A stretch of DNA of 64,000 nucleotides, from assembly GCF_030409315.1 (NCBI RefSeq), contig NZ_JAUFPS010000028.1, forward strand, positions 124,001-188,000. Direction: 5' to 3'. A program made the position numbers and the translations under genes. Below are positions 28,063 to 36,409 of the stretch, piece by piece (the stretch's first letter is position 1; every line of letters starts with the position of its first letter). The notes under the pieces were generated by a model. The model ran no database searches. It saw only the letters and a list, made by a program, of their open reading frames with translations, and was not told where the DNA came from. The stretch is from Mucilaginibacter flavus. GTDB lineage: Bacteria; Bacteroidota; Bacteroidia; Sphingobacteriales; Sphingobacteriaceae.

Positions 28063-29074
28063 ACGTTGAACAGGGTTAAGGTTACCTGGTAATTATCATC
28101 GTTATTGATAATATGAAGCAAGTGTTTGCCTGGATACAAAATTTCTAACCGGCGTTTGGTATTGGCAATGCCCAGGCCCGATGATTTTTCGGTTTGATTT
28201 ATAAAGGCGTCTTTAGTATTCACCACATAAAAAACCAGGTTGACGTTATCATATTTAAGGTTGATGCTTACGTAGTTTTGTTTACAGTCGTTAATGCCCA
28301 CAAACTTAAAGGCGTTTTCAACAAAGGTGATGAACAGCAGCGGGGCAACATTTATTTGCCCGCTTACATTGTCGGCACAAAAGGAAACTGCTATGCGCTC
28401 ATCAATGCGGCCTTTTTGTATGGCTATATAATTACGAATGTAATTGATTTCGCTATCCAGGCTAATCTGCTCCACATTACATTCGTACAACTGGTAACGC
28501 AGCATTTCCGAAAATACCAGCAGCATTTCGCGGGCATCTCTATTTGATTTATCAATATGCCCGTAAATGGAATTGATGGAGTTGAACAGGAAGTGCGGGT
28601 TAAACTGTGCCCGTAAAAAGTTCAGCTCATTGGTGGCCTTTTCTTTTTCTATCTGCTCAATATAAACCTGCGACCGTATTTTTTCGATCACCATATGCGC
28701 GGCTACGATGCAAACCACCCAAAACAGGATATTGACGAAGGAATTGAAAAAGATATCGAGGTAGTTAAACTGCGGATTGGCTATCTTAAAAATATAAGTG
28801 ATTACCAATACAGAAACCGGGACCCTCAATATTGCTGTTACGATAACGCCGCTTAATGCAAGCAAACCAAACTTTACGTATTGCTTTTTATTGAGCAACT
28901 GTGGAATAGTATACAAGGCATTGAAATAATAATTTGCCGAAATAAATACCAGATAACAAAACTGTATGGTGATGGCATGGGATAAACCAACGTACCATTC
29001 CTGAAAACATAGATCCAGAAAAGGTAGGCCAGCGCCCAAAATAAAATATGATATATGAATTTATTGGTTTTCAA
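28059..29074 (-). CDS. LytS-type sensor histidine kinase, apparently frameshifted near its N-terminus
   Basis: The kinase core is intact: the membrane segment LSHAITIQFCYLVFISANYYF, two further helices, a His_kinase region with the phospho-acceptor in FNPHFLFNSINSIYGHID, and an ATPase-like C-terminus (SSGLGIANTKRRLEILYPGKH). The expected first membrane helix (FIYHILFWALAYLFWIYVFR) is encoded in a different frame starting at a TTG near 29074. Joining the two needs one extra base near 28985-28990. This could be a sequencing error, a real inactivating mutation or a shortened protein starting inside. The 29039 start in the kinase frame is also TTG and gives an unnatural N-terminus. It pairs with the LytTR regulator. 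Confidence 0.75.
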
Positions 29075-29136
29075 CTAACTATGTGGGTGTTTGGGTAATT
29101 ACACATAAAGGTATGATAAAGTATTTTCTGTTGCAG

Positions 29137-29550
29137 CTATTTCGGCTCTGCACCATCCGGGAATGCCTGCCCTTTGTGGCAGGTTGTGCAGGATACTACC
29201 AATGCGGCATCACCAATTTTAGGATGCTTTAGCTTCAGGTATTTTTTGTTGATGCCCAGGGTCATGCGCATCATGGCGCGCGAAATTTCTTTTTCGGGTT
29301 TGGCATCACTTGCAAAATCAAGTCCGTGGCCGTCTTTATTAGGTGCGTGGCAAAAGCCGCAGCTTACACCCAGGCCATCCTCAAAATCATCGGCCATAAT
29401 TCCCTGCAACTCTTTTGATGTGATGTTTTTTGGCAGCACTTTTAAATTGGTGTAAAGCCGCGGCTCCGGCTTGTTAATGGTGGCTCGCGCCGTAATGCAA
29501 ACTATAGCAGTAAGTGCCATAATCACCATAAGTTTTTGATTAATCTTCAT
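29137..29550 (-). CDS. Periplasmic c-type cytochrome (reaction-centre cytochrome-like)
   Basis: A 137-residue secreted protein with a signal peptide (MKINQKLMVIMALTAIV). Two haem-binding motifs are present: CGFCH (C64, C67, H68) and CTTCH (C121, C124, H125). The segment NITSKELQGIMADDFEDGLGVSC matches the short CytoC_RC-like proteins of Bacteroidota. It is the last gene of a unit with YceI and a phosphoesterase, 3 bp downstream of YceI. It probably carries electrons in the periplasm; its partners are unknown. Confidence 0.88.
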   Translation of the reverse strand: MKINQKLMVIMALTAIVCITARATINKPEPRLYTNLKVLPKNITSKELQGIMADDFEDGLGVSCGFCHAPNKDGHGLDFASDAKPEKEISRAMMRMTLGINKKYLKLKHPKIGDAALVVSCTTCHKGQAFPDGAEPK

Positions 29551-29553
29551 GGC

Positions 29554-30093
29554 CTATGCTTTTTTGACAATTACGCTAAGGTTTACTTGCAGCTCGTCGG
29601 CTATGGTACTGATACCGCCTACGCCAAAATCTTTGCGATTTATTTTAAATGATCCTTTAAAAATAAACCCATCCGTTGTGGCCGCGGTGGTAAATGGAAA
29701 CGTTATGCTTTTGGTTTTTCCTTTGATAGTTAAATTGCCGGTAAAGGAATAGGTACCGGTTTTTGAGGCCAATGTAACCCTGGTTGAATGTAAACGGATG
29801 AGCGGATTATTTTTTACATCAAAATAGTTTTCGCCCCGTAAATGCTCATCGCGTAAACTATTATCGGTATTTACTGTGGATGCATTGATGGTAACATCAA
29901 AATTGCTTTTATCAACATTTTGAGGATCGAAATTGATGGTCCCTTCAAATCCGCTAAAAGTACCATCAACCCCAAAGCCAAGGTTTTTAATGGTGAATTT
30001 AAGTGCGGAACCTTCGTCAACCGGTTTGTATTGCGCGTGACTGTATTTTATGGCACAGATCATCAGCGCCATAAATAATATGATCTTTTTCAT
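29554..30093 (-). CDS. YceI-family periplasmic protein
   Basis: A 179-residue secreted lipocalin-like protein. The signal peptide ends near YSHAQ. The YceI pattern follows: SALKFTIKNLGFGVDGTFSGFEGTINFD, LRDEHLRGENYFDVKNNP, GNLTIKGKTKSITFPF and NRKDFGV. YceI proteins bind polyisoprenoids or related lipids in the periplasm. Its ATG overlaps the stop of the upstream phosphoesterase (TAATG), indicating coupled translation. Confidence 0.93.
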   Translation of the reverse strand: MKKIILFMALMICAIKYSHAQYKPVDEGSALKFTIKNLGFGVDGTFSGFEGTINFDPQNVDKSNFDVTINASTVNTDNSLRDEHLRGENYFDVKNNPLIRLHSTRVTLASKTGTYSFTGNLTIKGKTKSITFPFTTAATTDGFIFKGSFKINRKDFGVGGISTIADELQVNLSVIVKKA

Positions 30094-31118
30094 TATTGCT
30101 GGCCGGTTGTTTTATCAGCTTCCATTAATGGCGTATCCGTAATAGCCAGCGTATGGTTATGTTCCATATAATTTACACTGGTGAGGCCTAATAGTCCGCG
30201 TAGTTTTTCGGCAGGTACTTTCATCGGTCCTGGCGATGGGGCAGCACCCGGTGCCGGTTGCGGAAACGCGGTTGAGTTGGCGGTATGAAAAGTAATATTG
30301 CCTTCCACTTTTTGAATGGTTTGATGAATATGCCCGTTTAAAACTGATACCGAACCAAAGCGCTTTAGCAAAGCCAAAGCCTGGGCGCTATCATCGGTTC
30401 CCCAGCCCCATTGCGGATAAATAGCCCAAAGTGGTATGTGCGCAAAAACTACTATCGGCGTACTGTTGCTTAACGGTTTCAAATCATTTTCCAGCCATTT
30501 CAATTGCGCCGCGCCAATGTAACCCAAGCCGCCATCAACATGGTTGGTTACATTTACCAGGCCGATAAAATGTGTGCCGTGTGAGTCAAAACTGTACCAG
30601 CCATCGCCCAATGTGCCTTTGCCATAGCGTTCAAGGTATAGTTTGCCGTTATCGGTAACGTCATGCTCGCCGGGTACATAAAATATTTTCTCGGTTTTTA
30701 CACTTTTTAGGGCTTGTTCCAGGATGTCAAATTCATCGGCCTGTGCCAGGTGGGTTAAGTCGCCGGTGTGCAGTACAAATGATGGCGCGGTGGGCATGTT
30801 ATTGATTTTGGCAATAGCGGCGTTTAATGTTCCCAGCACATCGGGGTTGGCCGCTTTGTTGAACCCGATATGGCTATCGCTGATCTGCACAAAGCTAAAA
30901 TCAGACTTTGGTATCAATAGCCCTTTTTTGATGCCGCCGGTAGTTTTATCAATCATTTGGCTCATGCCGTATGATTTTAAAACACCGCCAGTCATCATCC
31001 AAAGTACGCCGGTGCCGGCCCAGGCCATACATTCTAAAAAGCCGCGACGGTCAATGCCATCGGCACTGGTTTCATGGGTTGAATGATCGTCATGATGATG
31101 GTGAAAAGGATTTTTCAT
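30093..31118 (-). CDS. Metallophosphoesterase with His-rich N-terminus and probable Tat signal
   Basis: A 341-residue calcineurin-like phosphoesterase. Residues 6-14 are HHHHDDHST, an unusual metal-binding-type leader. A twin-arginine motif (DRRGFLECMAWAGTG) and hydrophobic helix follow. The catalytic motifs are QISDSHIGFN, HTGDLTH, PGEHDVTD, FAHIPLW and NGHIHQ. It heads an operon with YceI and a c-type cytochrome, so a periplasmic role linked to lipid or redox chemistry is plausible. A family C repeat is upstream of its start. Confidence 0.9.
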   Translation of the reverse strand: MKNPFHHHHDDHSTHETSADGIDRRGFLECMAWAGTGVLWMMTGGVLKSYGMSQMIDKTTGGIKKGLLIPKSDFSFVQISDSHIGFNKAANPDVLGTLNAAIAKINNMPTAPSFVLHTGDLTHLAQADEFDILEQALKSVKTEKIFYVPGEHDVTDNGKLYLERYGKGTLGDGWYSFDSHGTHFIGLVNVTNHVDGGLGYIGAAQLKWLENDLKPLSNSTPIVVFAHIPLWAIYPQWGWGTDDSAQALALLKRFGSVSVLNGHIHQTIQKVEGNITFHTANSTAFPQPAPGAAPSPGPMKVPAEKLRGLLGLTSVNYMEHNHTLAITDTPLMEADKTTGQQ

Positions 31119-31268
31119 GCTGTTATCTTTTTGAGTGATTAAAATAAATTACAGCACTAAAAAAGATAAAGAAGGCCTGATGTTATAGTATTTTACATGA
31201 AGTGAGGGATTTACTTGATGAAGGCGAGGTTTTTAGGAAAAGTGGGTAACGTATGGTCGCTAATTTAA

Positions 31269-31377
31269 AGTCCCCTCTTGAGAGGGGGCGCGTCAGGAAA
31301 AGTGATGGCAGGGGTGTGTTTTCCAGCGTTCAACCTGCGAAGAGAACACACCCCTCCGCCCCTCTCAAGAGGGGATT
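31269..31377. repeat. Palindromic repeat, family C, copy 2
   Basis: Same structure as copy 1: terminal near-palindromes CCCCTCTTGAGAGGGG and CCCCTCTCAAGAGGGG, with inner arms around GGGGTGTGTT and AACACACCCC. Similarity continues for about 20 bases beyond the right terminus. It lies about 150 bp upstream of the phosphoesterase start, in the same orientation as copy 1. Confidence 0.85.
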
Positions 31378-31413
31378 CGCGCATACCCCCGCTTTTTACC
31401 TGCCCAGTTTTAT

Positions 31414-32268
31414 TTATGGATACTTAAACCCCGGGAAAACAACATGAAAAATACTCCACCAGTCCTGCTCAAGCGAGAGGTAAATTTTAAACGGCCCTTC
31501 AAAATGAATCACTTCATTATTCTCTAAAACGGCATCGTATTTAACCATACCCTCCGCGTGGCCTAAACCGCCGCCTTCCTGTAATTCAAAACCAATATCG
31601 TGAATGGTGTATTCCTCGTTTTTAAATGCAGGGAACGCGCTGAAAATGTTTTTAAGCTGGGCTACAATTTCGTCTTTAGTATAAGTTTTTCTATCGGGCG
31701 ATACAAAACTGCGGCCCAGTTCCCAACTCAGTTCGCTAAAACTTTGCTTAAACCATTCAGATAAAAACTCCTGCGCTCTATCTTCAATATCAATTTTATG
31801 ATTGGGGTGAAACTCCTCGTAATGAAAGTGCATCATCATGCCCGGAATAGCAAAGTCGTTAGCTTCCTGCTCAAACAGTTCTTCGGTAATAAAAAGGTAT
31901 TTAACGCGGTTGCTGTATTCGCCACTGTAATCAATTACAATGCTTTTGCTTTGCATCAGGCTGTTGAGTTCCTCCAAAGCAATATCCAAAAGATCGTCGC
32001 TTAATTCGGCCGCGGGTATAAAATCGGGCTCGCCAAGTAATTCAAACAGTTTAACTCTTTTTGAGGAGGCATAATTATGCTCAAAATCAAAAATGTTTTT
32101 CAGAAACTCGTTTTCTACCTGTGGATCAACGGGGTTAATAATTTGCGGATCAACACCCAGTTCGGCCTGTAATTTCAGGTGCAACAGCTCGTTTTCCATC
32201 CTCAGGTTTTCTTGCGGATCATCGCTTAGCGGCTTATCAAACAGGTCGTCGGTGTTTTCGTTTTCCAT
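31414..32268 (-). CDS. Acidic cytosolic protein of unknown function
   Basis: A 284-residue protein starting most plausibly at MENENTDDLF (32268). An upstream extension to 32313 has no family character. The first 70 residues are very acidic and helical (ENLRMENELLHLKLQAELGVD). The middle contains LFITEELFEQEANDF and MMMHFHYEEFHPNHKIDIEDRA, and the C-terminus has an NTF2/SnoaL-like look (VIHFEGPFKIYLSLEQDWWSIFHVVF). I do not recognise a named family, though the pattern is that of a conserved Bacteroidota protein. It shows no signal peptide or membrane segment. Confidence 0.75.
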   Translation of the reverse strand: MENENTDDLFDKPLSDDPQENLRMENELLHLKLQAELGVDPQIINPVDPQVENEFLKNIFDFEHNYASSKRVKLFELLGEPDFIPAAELSDDLLDIALEELNSLMQSKSIVIDYSGEYSNRVKYLFITEELFEQEANDFAIPGMMMHFHYEEFHPNHKIDIEDRAQEFLSEWFKQSFSELSWELGRSFVSPDRKTYTKDEIVAQLKNIFSAFPAFKNEEYTIHDIGFELQEGGGLGHAEGMVKYDAVLENNEVIHFEGPFKIYLSLEQDWWSIFHVVFPGFKYP

Positions 32269-32319
32269 GGCAGGTATTTTACGGTTACGGATAGCAGATG
32301 TATGGTGATACAATAAAGG

Positions 32320-32357
32320 CTACAAAAATTAAGCCCCATTCAAAAAGAAGGGGGCTT
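32320..32357 (-). terminator. Terminator after the amidohydrolase gene
   Basis: On the minus strand the stem of AAGCCCC (32331-32337) and GGGGCTT (32351-32357) is followed by AATTTTTG. It lies about 45 bases beyond the amidohydrolase stop. Confidence 0.75.
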
Positions 32358-32402
32358 ATATAATATGAAGGTATTGATTTTTATAATAAAAATAAAATGC
32401 GG

Positions 32403-34085
32403 TTATTTTTTGTGAGCGGCCTGGTAAACAATTTTACCGCCTACAATCGTTGTATTTATTTTAATGTTCATGATATCATCGGGGTTAATAGTCGTAGGGT
32501 CGGCATCAAGCACCACCATATCTGCAAACTGTCCCGGCAGTAATGATCCTTTCTTCTTTTCCTCAAAAGTAGTGTAAGCACCACCATAGGTATAGGCTTT
32601 AATGGCATCTTCGACATCAATACATTGGTTGGCTCCTATAACAACGCCTTCTTTTGTTTTACGGGTAACCGCGCTCCCCAGCCTGATCATGGCCGGGTAC
32701 GGCGAAATTGGGGCATCGGAATGTAAAGCATAAACAATACCCATTTGCTGGGCCGTTTGGGTGGGATGCAGCATTTTTAAACGTTCGGGACCATAAACTG
32801 CCATTTTTTCGCCAAGCTCATACATGTAACAATGAAATACCGGCACTATATTATCCTTTTTAATACGATCAAGAATACTTTGATTGGTTATGCTGCAATG
32901 TTCAATACGATGGCGGGCATCAGGTCGCGGTGCCACTTTTTGAGCGTTTTCTATGGCGTTAATAACCATGTCTATCTCGCGGTCGCCGTTGGAGTGGCAG
33001 GCAATTTGCCAGCCAGCGCTATGGATTTTTAAAAATAAGCTATCTAACCCGGCCTGGCTTCGGGCCGGCGGGATACCATAGTAATCTTTTTTGCCGGTAA
33101 GCGGATTGATCATGTCATAAGGCTCATACAACCAGCATGTTTTACCGCTTAATGAATTTCCCTGGATTACTTTGATAGTCGAGATCCGCAAAAAATCGTT
33201 GTTTATCCGGGGGATTTTGCCGCTTAAAACCTGGTCAAGGTAATCAACCCCGATAATGAGGTTAAGCCTTGTCGGGAATTTTTGGGCAGTAAGTTTTTGG
33301 TAGATATTTACTTTCTGCGGTGTGGTCCATGCATCGCCAATGCTGGTTACGCCGCTTGCAAGCACCTGGTTAAAATATAAACGATAGCCATCCATTTCCT
33401 GGGCAGGTGTTGGCTGTGGTGGGTACACAATATTTTTAGCCTTGTGCAGGTAGCTCGCAGCAGTCTCTTTGCAAATGCCATTGGGCTTATTGCTATTTTT
33501 GTAACGTTCAAAAAGGCCTCCGGCAGGGTCTTTAGTGGTTTCGTTAATGCCGCAATGGGTTATAAGGTATGAATTGGCCGCCGATAAATGCCCGCTTACA
33601 TGCGATATCAGGATAGGATGATCTGTAGATGCTTTATCTAAGCTATCTCTTATTGGCTGGCCACCTAACTTAGTTTCATTATAACCCACACCACGAATCA
33701 GCATGCCTTTTGGGGTAATGGCTGCCTTTCGTTTAAGCAGGGCTACCAGGTTTTTCATGGATGTCACCGTATCCAGTTTAAGTACGGCATATGGCTTGTT
33801 GAAAGGATAAACTGGGGCGGGATGCTGGTGTACGTCATTAAAGCCGGGTATTACCGTTTTGCCTTTCAGATCTATTTTGCGGGTAGTTTTGCCGGTGTAT
33901 TTTAAGATTGCGGTATTGCTGCCAACCGCCAGGATATTGCCGTTTTTAATGGCGATAGCCTGGGCCCGATCCCCTTTCTGTTTAAGAGTGATGATGTTGC
34001 CGTTGATTAAAATCAAATCGGCCTGCTGGGCCTGTATGATGCCGGCACTTAAAAAGAACAAGGATAAGAGGATCAACTTTTTCAT
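32403..34085 (-). CDS. Secreted amidohydrolase (YtcJ-like metal-dependent hydrolase)
   Basis: A 560-residue amidohydrolase_3 family enzyme. The start at MKKLILLSLFF (34085) gives a good signal peptide ending at IIQAQ; the frame upstream to 34106 does not. Metal and active-site motifs: VIPGFNDVHQHPAP, IACHSNGDREID, ARHRIEHCSI and ALHSDAPISPYP. A terminal beta-sandwich (GSLLPGQFADMVVLD) is complete. Members hydrolyse C-N bonds in cyclic or acylated compounds; substrate is not predictable. It appears monocistronic, with its own terminator. Confidence 0.92.
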   Translation of the reverse strand: MKKLILLSLFFLSAGIIQAQQADLILINGNIITLKQKGDRAQAIAIKNGNILAVGSNTAILKYTGKTTRKIDLKGKTVIPGFNDVHQHPAPVYPFNKPYAVLKLDTVTSMKNLVALLKRKAAITPKGMLIRGVGYNETKLGGQPIRDSLDKASTDHPILISHVSGHLSAANSYLITHCGINETTKDPAGGLFERYKNSNKPNGICKETAASYLHKAKNIVYPPQPTPAQEMDGYRLYFNQVLASGVTSIGDAWTTPQKVNIYQKLTAQKFPTRLNLIIGVDYLDQVLSGKIPRINNDFLRISTIKVIQGNSLSGKTCWLYEPYDMINPLTGKKDYYGIPPARSQAGLDSLFLKIHSAGWQIACHSNGDREIDMVINAIENAQKVAPRPDARHRIEHCSITNQSILDRIKKDNIVPVFHCYMYELGEKMAVYGPERLKMLHPTQTAQQMGIVYALHSDAPISPYPAMIRLGSAVTRKTKEGVVIGANQCIDVEDAIKAYTYGGAYTTFEEKKKGSLLPGQFADMVVLDADPTTINPDDIMNIKINTTIVGGKIVYQAAHKK

Positions 34086-34183
34086 ATTCCCCCGAAATAT
34101 CCCCAATTAATATTAGCTAAACCTTTACAAATTATTATGTTATTGAAGGTTGACGTTTAGATTTTTTACACCATTTAAGGCAA

Positions 34184-34717
34184 TTAGCTGTGGCTGTTAA
34201 AAAATTGTTGGTAGTGCATCATCAACTGATCAAAACAGATGTTAAGCCAGGCCGAATAATTATCGGGGCTGGCTTTCAATTCATCGGCCAATTCAGTCAT
34301 GCCGATGTATTTAAAATCCATCACCTCTTCGGTATTAAGCTTTGGTTCTGTATCGCTGATGCCGAAGAATACATGGTCAATTTCATGCTCGGTTAAACCG
34401 GGTACAATATCTGAGCGGTAAATAAAATTAAATGCAGGGGTTAACTGGCAGGCCAGTCCCATTTCTTCCATCAGGCGGCGGTTGGCGGCGTCAATATTGG
34501 TTTCATTGAGGCGGGGGTGGCTGCAGCAGGTATTGGTCCACTTACCGCCCGAGTGATATTTTTCCATAGCGCGTTGCTGTAATAGCAGGCGGCCCTGGGT
34601 ATCAAAAATAAATACCGAGAATGCCCGGTGCAGCCTGCCTAATTGATGCGCCTCCAGCTTATCCATCGTTCCTATCACATTATCGTCGGCATCCACCAAT
34701 ATTACCTGCTCTTCCAT
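34184..34717 (-). CDS. idi: Isopentenyl-diphosphate delta-isomerase, type I
   Basis: A 177-residue Nudix-fold enzyme interconverting isopentenyl and dimethylallyl diphosphate for isoprenoid synthesis. The active-site cysteine and metal histidine are in TNTCCSHP (C65, H67), and the glutamates in RRLMEEMG. The start at MEEQVILVDADD (34717) is preferred: upstream codons to 34753 read as promoter sequence and lack family similarity. The promoter lies so close that the mRNA may be nearly leaderless. Confidence 0.95.
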   Translation of the reverse strand: MEEQVILVDADDNVIGTMDKLEAHQLGRLHRAFSVFIFDTQGRLLLQQRAMEKYHSGGKWTNTCCSHPRLNETNIDAANRRLMEEMGLACQLTPAFNFIYRSDIVPGLTEHEIDHVFFGISDTEPKLNTEEVMDFKYIGMTELADELKASPDNYSAWLNICFDQLMMHYQQFFNSHS

Positions 34718-34723
34718 GGGGTG

Positions 34724-34754
34724 CAAAATTACGGTTCTTAATTTATAATGCAAT
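34724..34754 (-). promoter_or_regulatory. Promoter of idi, possibly giving a leaderless mRNA
   Basis: On the minus strand ATTG (34751-34754), a 19-nt spacer and TAATTTTG (34724-34731) match the Bacteroidota consensus. The -7 box ends only six bases from the idi ATG, so transcription should begin at or next to the start codon. Confidence 0.55.
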
Positions 34755-34868
34755 TATCCGCTCACGGTCGCAATTATCCATGCTTATATACCGTGAGTCC
34801 ATGTTTCAGGATGCCATACATCCGCACCTTTGTATTGTCAATCACGACGAATTAATTTAAAGAAAAAC

Positions 34869-35282
34869 ATGGAACAGAAAAAATTGATACCGCCATTTAG
34901 CGCGGAGTCGGCAGCCGAAAAACTGCAGCTTAATCAAAATGTATGGAATACCCGCGATGCGGAACAAATTAGCCAGCTATACACCGAAGATATTGAATGG
35001 CTTGATAGAACTACATTTTTAAACGGCCGGGCAGCGGTGAAAGCTTATCTAAGCCGCAAGTTTGAAACCCAACTGCATTTTAAAACCCAAAAAGAAGTTT
35101 GGGGAGCCAAAGAAAACCGCAACGCCATCCGCTTTGAAGATGAATGGCAGGATAGTAACGGGCAGTGGTTTCATAGCTATGGTAATGAACAACTGGAGTT
35201 TGATGAGCAAGGCCTCATCCGCAAAAGATTTGGCTGCATAAGCGATAAAGCTATTAGCGCGGATGAGCGTACGCTGGTTTAA
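34869..35282 (+). CDS. SnoaL/NTF2-like protein (DUF1348 type)
   Basis: A 137-residue cone-shaped alpha/beta-barrel protein. The start at MEQKKLIPPF (34869) fits the family. The frame is open to 34830, but those codons have no family similarity. The pattern LNQNVWNTRDAEQISQLYTED, EWLDRTTFLNGRAAVKAYLSRKF, EVWGAKENRNAIRFEDEW and GNEQLEFDEQGLIRKR is characteristic of DUF1348. Its activity is not established. It is followed by an AraC regulator on the same strand, which may be linked. Confidence 0.88.
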   Translation: MEQKKLIPPFSAESAAEKLQLNQNVWNTRDAEQISQLYTEDIEWLDRTTFLNGRAAVKAYLSRKFETQLHFKTQKEVWGAKENRNAIRFEDEWQDSNGQWFHSYGNEQLEFDEQGLIRKRFGCISDKAISADERTLV

Positions 35283-35361
35283 AAGCGAATAGCATCATTA
35301 GCCCGAGGAGGGAAATAGAAAACGATTCAAAATAACACACACCACAACGAACAAATGCCCC

Positions 35362-35415
35362 TTGTAACTGGTTTAAAAGCAGTTCACTACCTTTAGCTGC
35401 TTTTACCAGGTACAA
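35362..35415 (+). promoter_or_regulatory. Inverted repeat directly upstream of an AraC gene
   Basis: The left arm at 35362-35382 and right arm at 35397-35415 match over about 19 positions (TTGTA.CTGGT and AAAAGCAG with its complement), with one mismatch and a 2-nt gap. The repeat ends five bases before the ATG at 35421. It could be an autoregulatory operator or an mRNA hairpin hiding the start. Confidence 0.6.
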
Positions 35416-35420
35416 TTGTC

Positions 35421-36296
35421 ATGATCGCTCAAAATCCTTTAGCATTGATTAATCCGCAAAACAAGGAACTGGCGTTCAGGATTTATCCTTTTGAGGATGA
35501 CAGCCATTTTAACAAGCTTAACAATTGCAATTATTTTGTGATGGTGCTGGTAGCCGAAGGTACAGGCACGCTGATGGCCGATGTAGCCGAGTACGCCTTT
35601 GGCCCAAACAGCCTGATGTGTTTTTCATTGTATCAGCCTTTTAAGATCAGGGCCGATGGCGTTTTTAAAGGAGTGATGATTAACTTCCATCCCGATTTTT
35701 TTTGTCTCCATAAACATCGCGACGATGTATCTTGTAATGGCGTGCTGTTTAATAACAACTATGAGTCGCCGGTTATAGCGTTGGATGAGGCTGAAATGCA
35801 GGCTTTATTAACGATTGCCCACGAACTGAAAATCGAACTGCAATTAGCCGAACTGGCTCAGTTTGAATTGCTGATATCCTACCTTAAAATTTTCCTGATC
35901 AATGCTTCGCGCATCAAGCTTAAGCACCAGCAGGGAGATGGCGAAATTGTGGGTAAAGACCCCATGATCAGGAACGTGCTAAAAAACGCTATTGAAGAAA
36001 ATTTTAAAACCCTGCACAGCCCTGCAGGCTATGCCGAATTGCTGCATACATCGGCCAAAGTGCTAAACCGGGTTAGCAAAACGTATTTTAATAAAACGCT
36101 GTCCAACCTGATTGCCGACCGTATTATCATTGAAGCCCGGCGTGAATTATACCTTACCTCAAAGGCGGTTAAGCTGATAGCTTATGAACTGGGCTTTAAT
36201 GATGAGTTTTATTTTAGTCGTTTTTTTAAAAGTAACGTGGCGGTATCGCCTCAAACTTTTAGAGATACGGTAGGTTTTGATAAAGCTAACGCGTGA
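35421..36296 (+). CDS. AraC-family transcriptional regulator
   Basis: A 291-residue regulator with an N-terminal cupin-like sensing domain (VMVLVAEGTGTLMADVAEYAF, SLYQPFKIRADG) and a C-terminal AraC DNA-binding domain (about 195-285: YAELLHTSAKVLNRVSKTYFNKTLSNLIADRI, LIAYELGFNDEFYFSRFFKSNVAVSPQTFR). The inverted repeat just before its start suggests feedback control. Likely targets are the adjacent DUF1348 or thioredoxin-like genes, but this is only positional. Confidence 0.92.
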   Translation: MIAQNPLALINPQNKELAFRIYPFEDDSHFNKLNNCNYFVMVLVAEGTGTLMADVAEYAFGPNSLMCFSLYQPFKIRADGVFKGVMINFHPDFFCLHKHRDDVSCNGVLFNNNYESPVIALDEAEMQALLTIAHELKIELQLAELAQFELLISYLKIFLINASRIKLKHQQGDGEIVGKDPMIRNVLKNAIEENFKTLHSPAGYAELLHTSAKVLNRVSKTYFNKTLSNLIADRIIIEARRELYLTSKAVKLIAYELGFNDEFYFSRFFKSNVAVSPQTFRDTVGFDKANA

Positions 36297-36409
36297 GGTT
36301 CATTTGTCCGCCTACTGTTAACCTTTTATTTATTTTAGGATAAGTAATAAGCTTGCTGTAAATTTAGGTTTTTGCCATACCAGGCAATAATCAAGCAAAC
36401 ACAGGCTTT

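Noticed and set aside
28874..29074. Separate small membrane protein upstream of the sensor kinase
   Set aside because: It overlaps the kinase gene and supplies exactly the missing first helix, so it is better explained as the frameshifted start of that gene.
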